Notes under the pieces: model-generated | Told to the model about the DNA's origin: nothing | What the model saw: only the letters and a program-made list of their open reading frames with translations | Database searches by the model: none | Shown here: positions 1 through 7,921 of the stretch, piece after piece | Layout: the number at the start of each line of letters is the position of its first letter | Position numbering within the stretch: the stretch's first letter is position 1 | Program-made: the position numbers and the translations under genes | From: JALSKU01 sp964556545 | Lineage (GTDB): Bacteria; Campylobacterota; Campylobacteria; Campylobacterales; JALSKU01 | Direction: 5' to 3' | Assembly (NCBI GenBank): GCA_964556545.1 | Contig: CAZKWE010000081.1 | Coordinates: 1 to 30,927 of the forward strand | Length of the DNA stretch: 30,927 bases

Positions 1-1
1 T

Positions 2-226
2 GATGATGAAGGTTTGCAAAAGTTAAAAGATAACGGTTCAATTCTTTTAACTTACTGTGATGAAAAAGGTACTCTCTCCAATCCTAACGGTTCTGTTGAG
101 GGGATTGCAGGAATATGTAACGAGAATAAAAATGTATTTGGTTTAATGCCTCATCCTGAGAGGGCAATGGAGGATTTGCTTGGTAGTAATGACGGTGTTA
201 AAATGCTTGAAGGATTTATTGGATAG
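2..226 (+). CDS. purQ: Phosphoribosylformylglycinamidine synthase subunit PurQ, C-terminal part
   Basis: This is the C-terminal end of the glutaminase subunit that supplies ammonia to PurL in the fourth step of purine synthesis. The frame is open from base 2, so the gene begins outside the window; about 74 codons are visible. The visible part has the family's late NPNGS and IAGI segments and the MPHPERA motif, which holds the His and Glu of the class I glutamine amidotransferase triad. The nucleophile Cys lies upstream, out of view. The stop is one base before the next ATG, so it is probably co-transcribed with the following gene. purL and purH lie 9-12 kb downstream rather than adjacent. Confidence 0.9.
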   Translation, partial: DDEGLQKLKDNGSILLTYCDEKGTLSNPNGSVEGIAGICNENKNVFGLMPHPERAMEDLLGSNDGVKMLEGFIG

Positions 227-227
227 G

Positions 228-1319
228 ATGAAGATATTTAGATATGCGGTTTTTATTGTTTGTATTCTTTTTGTATCTGTTTATGCAGAGGATATAAACA
301 ATTCCAAGCCAAATATCAAAGAAAATATCATATATTTATCTTATGAAAAAAAACCGGATAGAATTTATGTTAATCAAATATTTAAAATAAAGATAAAAGC
401 CGTTATAGCCATAAGTAACTTTGATAAAATAGTTACATCTTTTCAAAACAGCACAAATACAAAAATTTTAAATCCGAAAAACTCATGGAAATGGTTTAAT
501 GACAATATATACTTTATAGAGTATTATTTGAAAGTTACTTCGCCGTTTGCCAGATTGCCCAATATAAATGTTTCCGTTTACAAAGGTGACAATTTACTTG
601 TTTCCAAATCTTTGCACTCTTTCGCTCCGGAGATAATAAAATTGAAAGAAAATGAAAATTTTTGCGGGGTTATTGCTAAAAATTTAAAAGTAAAGAAAAG
701 TAAAACTACAAAGTTTGATAAAAAATCCAATATACTTGTAATGGAAATTGAAGCACTTATGGCAAATCTTAGAGATTTTAATATTCACAGTACTATAAAA
801 AACGGAATTGATTCATTTAAAGAAAATTTACCATATTCCAAAATATTTTATTTTGCCATAGTCCCCAGTAGCGATAAAGAGTTTAAATTTTCCTATTTTA
901 ATACCGATAAAAATAAATTTGAAAATTTTACAATACCTCTTGAAGTTGTAAATGAAGATACAAGTACACAACTTGAACTCAATCCCAAAGAGAGCAAAAT
1001 ATCAATGTATAAAAATATTATATTGGTAGGTATTGCTTTTTTATCGTTAATTATATTTTTTTTCAGAAGAAAAATGGTTTATATCATCACTTTTGTTGCT
1101 ATAAGCATATATCTTTTTATTTTTTACAATCCGTTTGACAGTATAATAGTCCCGAAAAATACAAAAATCAGAATTTTACCTACTTATAATTCGACTATAT
1201 TTTATATAACAGACAGAAAGATTGTTGCCGAAAAATTAAACAGTACAAAAAAGTATATAAAAATTTTATTGCCAAACGGAAAGATAGGCTGGATTCAAAA
1301 AGGGGAGAAGAATGAATAA
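228..1319 (+). CDS. Secreted, membrane-anchored SH3-like domain protein
   Basis: I do not recognise a named gene. The ATG at 228 is chosen over an earlier in-frame GTG (180) because it gives a clean signal peptide (MKIFRYAVFIVCILFVSVYA) and starts just after the purQ stop; the product is 363 residues. After the signal come about 230 mostly beta-rich residues reminiscent of BatD-type oxygen-tolerance proteins, then two hydrophobic segments around residues 260-305 separated by a basic FFRRK turn. The C-terminus (about 310-360) looks like a bacterial SH3 fold ending in a GKIGWIQKGE-type strand. It overlaps plsC by 8 bases. A role in envelope protein interaction is inference only. Confidence 0.75.
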   Translation: MKIFRYAVFIVCILFVSVYAEDINNSKPNIKENIIYLSYEKKPDRIYVNQIFKIKIKAVIAISNFDKIVTSFQNSTNTKILNPKNSWKWFNDNIYFIEYYLKVTSPFARLPNINVSVYKGDNLLVSKSLHSFAPEIIKLKENENFCGVIAKNLKVKKSKTTKFDKKSNILVMEIEALMANLRDFNIHSTIKNGIDSFKENLPYSKIFYFAIVPSSDKEFKFSYFNTDKNKFENFTIPLEVVNEDTSTQLELNPKESKISMYKNIILVGIAFLSLIIFFFRRKMVYIITFVAISIYLFIFYNPFDSIIVPKNTKIRILPTYNSTIFYITDRKIVAEKLNSTKKYIKILLPNGKIGWIQKGEKNE

Positions 1320-1998
1320 AATACTAAAAAGACTAACTGCTCTTTACTTTTCGATAAATTTCTTTTTTACTATATCTTTTGTGGTTGTTTTTATGTTTTT
1401 TTTCAGAAAGCACCATAAGATTTTTAGATATTATTGGGCGAAATTGCAAATTTTTATGCTTGGGATCAAGGTTGAGATCAAAGGAAAGCCGGACAAAGAT
1501 GCGAAAATGCTTGTTTTAAATCATCAAAGTGTCGCAGATATTGTAATCGCAGAAGCACTCTATCCTGCTGACTTGTCATGGGTAGCTAAAAAAGAGATAG
1601 GAGATATTCCGTTTTTTGGTCATATTCTTGATTATCCGGAAATGATTTCAATAGAAAGAGAAAACAGAAAATCCCTTGTAAAACTTTTTAAAGATGCAAA
1701 AGATAGACTTAAAAAAGGAAGAGTGATAGCAATATTTCCCGAAGGCACAAGAGGAAAAGGAGAAAAATTGCTTCCCTTTAAAGCCGGAACAAAACTTTTA
1801 GCGGAAAAGTTGGATATCAAAGTTCAGCCGGCTGTTTTTGTAAATACCATAGAAGTTTTTGATTCAAAAAATTTTCTTGCCAATTTCGGTACAAAAGTAA
1901 AATTGATTTATCTTGAAAGCATTGATCCGAAAAATGATCCAAACTGGTTTGAAAAGCTAAGAGATGATATGCAAAGAGTATTAAAGGAGAATTTGTGA
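1312..1998 (+). CDS. plsC: 1-acyl-sn-glycerol-3-phosphate acyltransferase
   Basis: This enzyme transfers an acyl chain to lysophosphatidic acid to make phosphatidic acid, the second acylation of phospholipid synthesis, at the inner membrane face. The 228-residue product has an N-terminal membrane helix (about residues 12-32), the catalytic NHxxxxD box at residues 70-76 (NHQSVAD), the FPEGTRGKG substrate-binding motif at about 142-150 and a later hydrophobic strand with a QPAV-type motif. Length is normal for PlsC. It begins inside the previous gene and its stop overlaps the GTG start of the next gene, so translation is probably coupled. Confidence 0.92.
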   Translation: MNKILKRLTALYFSINFFFTISFVVVFMFFFRKHHKIFRYYWAKLQIFMLGIKVEIKGKPDKDAKMLVLNHQSVADIVIAEALYPADLSWVAKKEIGDIPFFGHILDYPEMISIERENRKSLVKLFKDAKDRLKKGRVIAIFPEGTRGKGEKLLPFKAGTKLLAEKLDIKVQPAVFVNTIEVFDSKNFLANFGTKVKLIYLESIDPKNDPNWFEKLRDDMQRVLKENL

Positions 1999-2339
1999 AA
2001 AGATATCTGGGTAAAAAAAAGATTGTAAGAATTTATATAGACAATCAGGATAAATTTGAAGGCGAACCGTTATGGGAAGTTTTGCTTAAAAAAGTTAAAG
2101 AGTATGGATTGGCCGGTGCTACTGTTTTTAAAGGAGTGGCCGGTATAGGTGTTCATAGTGAAGTTAGAAGTTTTAATGTGTGGGTACTTTCTCAGGAATT
2201 GCCTCTCGTGATAGAAATAATAGATGATGAGGAAAAAATTTTAAATTTTATAGAGAAAGTCGACTATATGATAAAAGAAGGCTTAACAACCATAAGTGAT
2301 ACGGAAGTTATCAAATACAAACATAAAAAATTTCAGTAA
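1995..2339 (+). CDS. DUF190 (UPF0166) family protein
   Basis: This 114-residue protein belongs to the DUF190 family of small cytoplasmic proteins with a PII-like ferredoxin fold. Family features are the early KRYLGKKKIVRIYI strand, the WEVLLKKVKEYGLAGATVFKGVAGIGVHSE region and a VIEIIDDEEKI strand. The start is GTG at 1995, overlapping the plsC TGA and preceded by AAAGGAG. It sits directly upstream of crcB, and DUF190 genes are often paired with fluoride channel genes, so a part in fluoride tolerance is likely but unproven. Confidence 0.85.
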   Translation: MKRYLGKKKIVRIYIDNQDKFEGEPLWEVLLKKVKEYGLAGATVFKGVAGIGVHSEVRSFNVWVLSQELPLVIEIIDDEEKILNFIEKVDYMIKEGLTTISDTEVIKYKHKKFQ

Positions 2340-2349
2340 AAGGTAAAAT

Positions 2350-2721
2350 GTGATACTTCTTTATGTAGGAATAGGTGGGTTTTTCGGTGCTATTTCAAGA
2401 TATCTCATAGCCGGTTTTGTACAAAAATCTTTTGGTAGTATGTTTCCTGTCGGAACTTTAAGTGTAAATGTTATTGGCAGTTTTATTATAGGATTTATGG
2501 CAATGTATTTTTCTCAAGTTATCGAACCTGAGTATAAAGCTCTTGTGATAACCGGTTTTTTGGGAGCACTTACAACATTTTCAACATTTTCATTGGAAAA
2601 TATCAATATGCTTCAGGACGGTAATTATATAAAAGTCGTTTTAAACATAACACTAAATATCGTATTGACTCTAAGTGCGACTGCATCTGCTATAGCCATA
2701 TTTAGAAAAATATATACTTGA
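2350..2721 (+). CDS. crcB: Fluoride channel CrcB/Fluc
   Basis: This is a small four-helix membrane channel that exports fluoride, working as a dual-topology dimer. The 123-residue protein shows the GGFFGAISRY start, the GTLxVNxxGSF motif (Asn40) lining the pore and the GFLGALTTFSTFS segment (about 69-81) with the family's polar/Phe track. The start is GTG at 2350; the ATG two bases earlier is followed at once by TGA and cannot be used. It is the last gene of the purQ-to-crcB run, and its stop lies inside a hairpin. I saw no fluoride riboswitch in front of it. Confidence 0.92.
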   Translation: MILLYVGIGGFFGAISRYLIAGFVQKSFGSMFPVGTLSVNVIGSFIIGFMAMYFSQVIEPEYKALVITGFLGALTTFSTFSLENINMLQDGNYIKVVLNITLNIVLTLSATASAIAIFRKIYT

Positions 2722-2737
2722 TATTATTACTATCAAG
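2717..2737 (+). terminator. Hairpin at the end of crcB
   Basis: A 7-bp perfect stem, CTTGATA / TATCAAG with a 7-base loop, includes the crcB stop codon. The downstream DNA is AT-rich but has no clear U-tract, so termination may be weak. Confidence 0.4.
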
Positions 2738-2787
2738 AATATTTACTAAAAAAAGTAAGATAACTTTACAAAATATATAATTTTTGC

Positions 2788-2793
2788 TATAAT
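2788..2793 (+). promoter_or_regulatory. Sigma-70 -10 box of htpG
   Basis: TATAAT preceded by TTTTTGC, the extended, T-rich -10 typical of Campylobacterota, lies about 30 bases before the htpG ATG. There is no recognisable -35, which is usual in this group. An AAAGGA ribosome site follows just before the ATG. Confidence 0.7.
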
Positions 2794-2824
2794 TCGCAAA
2801 AAATTAATGTGAAAGGATAGCAAA

Positions 2825-4678
2825 ATGTCAAAACATCAATTTGATACTGAAATTAACCAACTGCTTGACTTGATGATACACTCTCTTTATTCAAACAAAG
2901 AGATATTTTTAAGAGAGCTTATCTCAAATGCTTCAGATGCCATAGATAAATTAAAATTTTTAACTATAAGTGATGAAAAGTTTAAAAATTTGTCTTTTGA
3001 TCCTCGTATAGAGATTGAGGCTGACAAGGATAAGAAAAAACTTATAGTAAGAGATAACGGTATAGGTATGAACGAACAAGATATGATAGAGCATCTTGGA
3101 ACTATTGCCAAAAGTGGAACAAAGTCATTTTTGGAACATTTAAGCGGAGATGCAAAGAAAGATTCATCACTTATAGGGCAGTTCGGAGTAGGATTTTACA
3201 GTGCTTTTATGGTTGCGGACAAGATAGAAGTTATAAGTAAAAAAGCCGGAGATGAAAAAGCTTATAAATGGATAAGCAACGGTAAAGGCGAGTATGAAAT
3301 AAAGCCAGCTAAAAAAGAGAGTTTCGGAACCGATATTGTTTTGCATTTGAAAAAAGATGATGAAGAATTTTTAGAAGATTGGACCATAGAGAGAATTGTA
3401 AAAAAATACTCAAATCATATACCTTTTGCAATTTTTCTTTTAAAAGAGGAAGAAAAAGATGGAAAAAAAGAGAAAAAATTTGAACAAATCAACAAGGCTT
3501 CGGCTCTTTGGAGACTAAATAAAAATGAGATAAGCAATGAAGAGTATATAGACTTTTATAAACAGTTAACAGGTGATAGTAATGACCCTCTTCATTGGGT
3601 ACATACAAATGCGGAAGGAACTTTGGAATATTCTACACTTTTTTATATTCCGTCGGTTGCACCGTTTGATTTGTTTAGAGTTGACTATCAGCCGGGAGTT
3701 AAACTTTATGTAAAAAGAGTCTTCATAACAGATGATGACAAGGAGTTGATGCCGACATATTTGAGATTTGTAAGAGGTATTATAGACTCTGAAGATTTAC
3801 CTCTAAATGTTAGCAGGGAAATGCTCCAGCACAATACTATTTTAGCCAGAATTAAAAAAAGTTCAGTTAAAAAGATTCTTGGAGAATTGAAAAAGATAAA
3901 AGATAAAGATTTTGACAAATACTTAAAATTTTGGAAACTTTTTGGCAAAGTCCTAAAAGAAGGAGTATATACGGATTTTGAAAATAAAGATACTATTTTG
4001 GATCTGTTGCTGTTTAAATCAACAAAAAGAGAAAATATAACATTAAAAGAATATAAAGAAGCTATGAAAGAAGATCAAAAATCCATATATTATATAACTG
4101 GAGAAAATGAAAATCTTCTTAAAAATTCTCCTCTTATAGAAAGCTTCAAAGATAAAGATATAGAAGTGCTTATCATGGATGAAGAGGTGGATGCACTTAT
4201 AATGCCGATGGTAACACAGTATGATAAAACTCCTGTCAAATCTGTCTCCACAAGTGATATAGACGAAGAGCAAAAAGATGATAAAAAAGATGAGAAAGAA
4301 AAGCCGACAGAAGAAATGGTTAAAACTTTGGCTAACATAAAAGAAGCTTTAAAAGATGAGGTAAAAGATGTCAAGATAAGCTCAAGACTAAAAGAGTCTC
4401 CTGCATGTTTGGTTTTTGACAAGAGTGACCCTGACTTTATGATGCAGGAAATGCTAAAACAGATGGGGCAAGATAATCTTCCGAAAGTAAAACCTATACT
4501 TGAAATCAACCCTGAACATGAAATAGTTAAAAAATTGACAAAAAATGATTCGCTCCCGATTGTCAATGATATAGCTCATATACTTTATGACCAAGCAAGA
4601 CTCATAGAGGGTATGAAGATTGAAGACAGTAGCGATTTTATAAAAAGAATCAATAAACTTCTTGCAAAAAGCATATAG
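2825..4678 (+). CDS. htpG: Molecular chaperone HtpG (Hsp90)
   Basis: This is a cytosolic ATP-dependent Hsp90 chaperone. The 617-residue product has the full bacterial architecture: an N-terminal GHKL ATPase domain with the catalytic Glu and Asn in RELISNASDAIDKL, DNGIGM and GQFGVGFYSAFMVADK; the middle domain with LYVKRVFI and LPLNVSREMLQ; and a C-terminal dimerisation domain after an acidic-basic linker (DEEQKDDKKDEKEK region, around residue 480). It has its own promoter and is followed by a hairpin, so it is probably monocistronic. No HspR-type inverted repeat was seen before it. Confidence 0.98.
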   Translation: MSKHQFDTEINQLLDLMIHSLYSNKEIFLRELISNASDAIDKLKFLTISDEKFKNLSFDPRIEIEADKDKKKLIVRDNGIGMNEQDMIEHLGTIAKSGTKSFLEHLSGDAKKDSSLIGQFGVGFYSAFMVADKIEVISKKAGDEKAYKWISNGKGEYEIKPAKKESFGTDIVLHLKKDDEEFLEDWTIERIVKKYSNHIPFAIFLLKEEEKDGKKEKKFEQINKASALWRLNKNEISNEEYIDFYKQLTGDSNDPLHWVHTNAEGTLEYSTLFYIPSVAPFDLFRVDYQPGVKLYVKRVFITDDDKELMPTYLRFVRGIIDSEDLPLNVSREMLQHNTILARIKKSSVKKILGELKKIKDKDFDKYLKFWKLFGKVLKEGVYTDFENKDTILDLLLFKSTKRENITLKEYKEAMKEDQKSIYYITGENENLLKNSPLIESFKDKDIEVLIMDEEVDALIMPMVTQYDKTPVKSVSTSDIDEEQKDDKKDEKEKPTEEMVKTLANIKEALKDEVKDVKISSRLKESPACLVFDKSDPDFMMQEMLKQMGQDNLPKVKPILEINPEHEIVKKLTKNDSLPIVNDIAHILYDQARLIEGMKIEDSSDFIKRINKLLAKSI

Positions 4679-4682
4679 TAAA

Positions 4683-4707
4683 TATCCCCTCTTATATTGA
4701 GGGGATA
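4683..4707 (+). terminator. Hairpin terminator after htpG
   Basis: A 9-bp perfect stem (TATCCCCTC / GAGGGGATA) with a 7-base loop lies five bases after the htpG stop. It has the strongest GC content of the neighbourhood. Only a short TTTT follows, about eight bases later. Confidence 0.7.
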
Positions 4708-4731
4708 AACTCCTTTTAAGTAAAATTTTAG

Positions 4732-4737
4732 TAAAAT
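4732..4737 (+). promoter_or_regulatory. Probable -10 box of the rpmH-rnpA-yidD-yidC operon
   Basis: TAAAAT in a TTTTAGTAAAATCC context lies about 40 bases before rpmH, directly after the htpG terminator. The downstream AAGGA ribosome site is well placed. The -35 is not recognisable. Confidence 0.5.
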
Positions 4738-4776
4738 CCATTCCTTAAACTATATAAACACCAAAGGATTAAAAAG

Positions 4777-4911
4777 ATGAAAAGAACTTTTCAACCACAC
4801 AATACGCCAAGAAAAAGAACCCATGGTTTTAGAGTAAGAATGAAAACTAAAAACGGCAGAAAAGTTATAAATGCCAGAAGAGCAAAGGGCAGGAAAAGAT
4901 TAAGCGTTTAG
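4777..4911 (+). CDS. rpmH: 50S ribosomal protein L34
   Basis: This is the 44-residue basic protein of the large ribosomal subunit. The sequence begins MKRTFQPHNTPRKRTHGFR and ends with the GRKVINARRAKGRKRLSV pattern, matching L34 end to end. It is preceded by AAAGGATTAAAAAG, a good ribosome site. It is the first gene of the conserved rpmH-rnpA-yidD-yidC-jag-mnmE block usually near the replication origin. The probable rnpA start lies inside its last codons. Confidence 0.98.
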   Translation: MKRTFQPHNTPRKRTHGFRVRMKTKNGRKVINARRAKGRKRLSV

Positions 4912-5246
4912 GAAATTTTGAGGTTATCTCCAATAGTAGGAGATTTTCTTATCTTTATAAAAATTCAAAAAAGGATTTCTCTTCCGGCTTTGTGCTTTTT
5001 TATAAAGATAACAGTGCAAAAGAGGTAGGTTTTACCGCCAGTAAAAAAATAGGAAATGCAGTAAAAAGAAATTTTGCAAAAAGAAGACTCAGAAGTCTCT
5101 TTTTGGATATTTCTCCACTGATAAAAAATGGATCATATATCTTTGTAGCAAGGCAAAATATCATTGATATGAAATATGAAGATATAAAAAAGGGATTGTT
5201 AAAATCTCTTAAAAAAATAAATGCTTTAAAAGGAGATCAAAGGTGA
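4899..5246 (+). CDS. rnpA: Ribonuclease P protein component, probable ATT start
   Basis: RnpA is the protein cofactor of RNase P, which trims the 5' ends of tRNA precursors. The body is clear: an ASKKIGNAVKRNFAKRRLR stretch corresponds to the family's RNR motif, followed by a C-terminal helix. The first conventional start in frame is GTG at 4992, giving only 84 residues and losing the conserved FEVISNSRRFSYLYK helix that the frame encodes upstream. The frame is open back to the stop at 4848-4850 and contains no ATG, GTG or TTG there. ATT at 4899 with AGGA four bases upstream gives 115 residues, the family's usual length, and overlaps rpmH. The exact start is inferred; the gene identity is firm. 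Confidence 0.85.
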   Translation: MKRLGNFEVISNSRRFSYLYKNSKKDFSSGFVLFYKDNSAKEVGFTASKKIGNAVKRNFAKRRLRSLFLDISPLIKNGSYIFVARQNIIDMKYEDIKKGLLKSLKKINALKGDQR

Positions 5247-5590
5247 GGCAAATTATGCTTTATCTGGTCTCTTTTTATCAAAAATATATAAGTATCATTT
5301 TTGGATACGGAAGTTGTAGGTATTATCCTACTTGTTCAGAATATGCCAAATGGCAAATAGATAATAACAATATCTTTAAAGCACTTTTGTTTACAGTATT
5401 GCGAATACTAAGATGTAACCAATTTTTTAGAGGAGGCATCGAGTATCCAACAGTTAAAAGAGAGTTTGCAAACTCTCTTTCGGTTAAAAAAGATGCAAAT
5501 AAAATAAAAGTAAAATATTGGTATATTCGAAAAAAAAATAATATCTTTTATGTGATAAAAGAGTTTAAAGGTAACAGCAGTGTTAGATAA
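5243..5590 (+). CDS. yidD: Membrane protein insertion efficiency factor YidD
   Basis: YidD is a small membrane-associated protein that assists insertion of inner-membrane proteins alongside YidC. The 115-residue product has the amphipathic start (SFYQKYIS), the conserved Cys-containing CRYYPTCSEYA motif and LRILRCNQFFRGGIEYP. A basic tail of about 40 residues follows the conserved domain. It starts with GTG at 5243, overlapping the rnpA stop and preceded by AAAGGAG, and overlaps yidC by 11 bases. Confidence 0.93.
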   Translation: MRQIMLYLVSFYQKYISIIFGYGSCRYYPTCSEYAKWQIDNNNIFKALLFTVLRILRCNQFFRGGIEYPTVKREFANSLSVKKDANKIKVKYWYIRKKNNIFYVIKEFKGNSSVR

Positions 5591-7199
5591 ATTAAGTACT
5601 CAACAAAGAGTTATAATAGCTACGGTTTTAAGTTTTCTTTTTTTTGCAGGGTATGATTATCTTTTTATACCGAAACAGGTTCAAAAATCTCAAGAAACAA
5701 ATGTAACCCGAAAGATACAACAATCAGCATCTCAAGCTAAAGCTCCAAATACCCTGCAGGCTCCAAGTGCAACTTCAACTCCTGCTGAAAATGTAACTGC
5801 TCCGTTAAAATCATCAAAAACTGATAATGAAAATATTATAGTTACCGTTAAAGGTAAGAGATTTGATATGAGTATAGACAGCTTTGGCAGAATAAGCAAG
5901 TTTTATCTTAACGGCAAACGATATATACATAAAGGAAAAAGAGTACAACTCTTTAATGACACAAAATTGCCTTTACCGCTGGAGATAAGGTTTTCTGATG
6001 CAAAATTGAATAATGAAGCTTTCAAAGTACCGTATGCTACCGATATATCATCTTTAGCGTTGGGTGACAAGCCTGTAACTTTGACTTTAACCCAAAAATT
6101 ATCATCTTTGAAAATAATCAAAAAAATAACCATTTATCCTATAGGAAAATACAGTGTATCCATATCGCTATCAAAGCCTGTGGATTATTTTATAAGTCCC
6201 GGTTTCAGACCTGATGTAAAAGTTGACGGATATACTTTTCACGGTGTATTGGTAAAAGAGTTTGATGATACTTTAACTATGATAAAAGATAAAGATGCAA
6301 AAGGTGATGAACATTTTAAAAATGCCAAAATAGTAGCCGATAGCGATAGATACTATACAACTACTTTTTATAACTTAAAAGGTGGTCTTGATGTATATAT
6401 ATCAAAAGATAAAGATAAAAATCCTCTGGCCTTTATAAAAGGAAAACAAAATTATACCGTAAACGGCTATATAGGAGTAAAAGAGTTAAAAATACTAAAT
6501 TCTATAGATAAAGAACTTGGCGATATAGTGGAGTATGGCTGGTTTACTTTTATAGCAAAGCCTATTTTTATACTTCTTAGCTTTTTGTATTCACTTTTGG
6601 GTAACTGGGGTTGGGCAATTGTTGCCACAACGCTTATCATAAGAACTATACTTTTTCCTTTGACTTATAAAGGCATGGTTTCTATGACCAAAATGAAAGA
6701 ACTTAGTCCGAAAATAAAAGAATTACAAAAGAAATACAAAGGCGATCCTCAAAAGCTAAATGCCCATACAATGGAATTGTATAAAAAACATGGTGCCAAT
6801 CCTATGGGCGGATGTCTGCCTATGATATTGCAAATTCCGATATTTTTTGCACTTTACAGAGTTTTGCAAAATTCAGCTGAACTTCAAAGTGCACCATGGA
6901 TACTATGGATACATGATTTATCCGTAAAAGATCCTTATTTTATCCTTCCTGTTCTTATGGGTATAACTATGTTTTTACAGCAACATATTACTCCAAATAC
7001 CGTCCAAGATCCAACCCAAGCCAAGATAATGAAGTATTTGCCTGTAATTTTTACATTTTTCTTTATGACTTTTCCTGCAGGTTTAACACTTTACTGGTTT
7101 GTTAACAATCTCTTTTCAATAGCTCAACAATACTATATCAATAAAATTTTTGAAAAGAAAAAAATGCAAAAAAATGAAGCTATAAAGGTAGAAAAATGA
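5580..7199 (+). CDS. yidC: Membrane protein insertase YidC
   Basis: YidC inserts and folds inner-membrane proteins, alone or with SecYEG. The 539-residue protein has the Gram-negative form: an N-terminal signal-anchor (about residues 11-28), a Gln/Ala/Pro-rich linker, a large periplasmic beta domain (about 75-310) and the conserved five-helix core beginning near residue 320. The core shows GNWGWAIVATTLIIRTILFPLT, the cytoplasmic KMKELSPKIKELQKKYKGD coiled hairpin, NPMGGCLPMILQIPIFFALY and the late FPAGLTLYWFVNN. The start is GTG inside yidD. Its stop overlaps the jag ATG. Confidence 0.97.
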   Translation: MLDKLSTQQRVIIATVLSFLFFAGYDYLFIPKQVQKSQETNVTRKIQQSASQAKAPNTLQAPSATSTPAENVTAPLKSSKTDNENIIVTVKGKRFDMSIDSFGRISKFYLNGKRYIHKGKRVQLFNDTKLPLPLEIRFSDAKLNNEAFKVPYATDISSLALGDKPVTLTLTQKLSSLKIIKKITIYPIGKYSVSISLSKPVDYFISPGFRPDVKVDGYTFHGVLVKEFDDTLTMIKDKDAKGDEHFKNAKIVADSDRYYTTTFYNLKGGLDVYISKDKDKNPLAFIKGKQNYTVNGYIGVKELKILNSIDKELGDIVEYGWFTFIAKPIFILLSFLYSLLGNWGWAIVATTLIIRTILFPLTYKGMVSMTKMKELSPKIKELQKKYKGDPQKLNAHTMELYKKHGANPMGGCLPMILQIPIFFALYRVLQNSAELQSAPWILWIHDLSVKDPYFILPVLMGITMFLQQHITPNTVQDPTQAKIMKYLPVIFTFFFMTFPAGLTLYWFVNNLFSIAQQYYINKIFEKKKMQKNEAIKVEK

Positions 7200-7921
7200 G
7201 TACCAAAATAGAAGCAAAAACTATAGACGAAGCTTATCAAAAAGCAGTTAAAGAGTTTGAGTGTTCCATAGTTGAATTAGATATTACAATATTGCAAAAT
7301 CCAAGTGCCGGACTTTTGGGTATGTTTAAAAAAAATGCCGTTATCGAGGTTTCAAAAAAAGATGAAAAGATAAATTCGGACAACATTGAGATAAAAGAAT
7401 CTGTAAAAACAAAAACCATATCGAAAAAATCCCCTGTTTGCAGTGTAAATGATGATGTTATAAAAAAGATAGAAGACGGAGTGGATAAGCTTTTAAATGC
7501 AAGCTGTTATGACATTGAACTTAAAAAAATTGAAAAATATAATGACAATACCGTTTGTATATATGTTGACGGTGAAGATGCAGCTTTGCTTATAGGCAAG
7601 GAAGGCTATAGATACAAAGCATTTTCATATCTTTTGTACAACTGGGCCAATATAAAATATGATGTTAATGTCAGACTTGAAATAGCTGAATTTCTAAGCA
7701 ATCAAAAAGAGATGATTAAAAAATATCTTGAACATGTAATACAGAAAATAAAAAATAACGGAAGAGCCCAGACCAAAGTACTTGACGGAATATTGGTAAA
7801 GATAGCTCTTGAAGAGTTAAGAGAAGAGTTCCCCGATAAATATGTAGGTATAAGAACTGCCAGAAACGGTGGGAAATATGTCTTGGTAAATGATTTTAAC
7901 AAAGATAAAAACAAAGAGTAA
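7196..7921 (+). CDS. jag: Jag/KhpB-like RNA-binding protein
   Basis: This cytoplasmic RNA-binding protein is conserved next to yidC. The 241 residues hold a Jag_N domain (about 1-52, with ALQNPSAGLLGMF-like PSAGLLGMFKKNAVIEV), a variable linker and a KH-like domain around 115-165 with a GxxG loop at 134-137 (GKEG). The C-terminus (about 195-235) lies where Jag proteins carry an R3H domain, but the Arg-x3-His signature is not visible and only a TARNGGKYVLVND strand remains. So RNA binding probably relies on the KH part. It overlaps yidC by 4 bases and touches the mnmE ATG. Confidence 0.88.
   Translation: MSTKIEAKTIDEAYQKAVKEFECSIVELDITILQNPSAGLLGMFKKNAVIEVSKKDEKINSDNIEIKESVKTKTISKKSPVCSVNDDVIKKIEDGVDKLLNASCYDIELKKIEKYNDNTVCIYVDGEDAALLIGKEGYRYKAFSYLLYNWANIKYDVNVRLEIAEFLSNQKEMIKKYLEHVIQKIKNNGRAQTKVLDGILVKIALEELREEFPDKYVGIRTARNGGKYVLVNDFNKDKNKE

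Noticed and set aside
180..227. Upstream GTG start extending the SH3-like protein into purQ
   Set aside because: It would overlap purQ by 47 bases and bury the signal peptide; ATG 228 gives a clean secretion signal.
2722..2824. Fluoride riboswitch near crcB
   Set aside because: No pseudoknot pattern is found upstream of crcB or in the short gap after it.
4090..4566. A 158-codon reverse-strand reading frame inside htpG
   Set aside because: It mirrors a clear, family-conserved HtpG frame and shows a Ser/Phe-rich composition typical of antisense of Lys/Glu codons.
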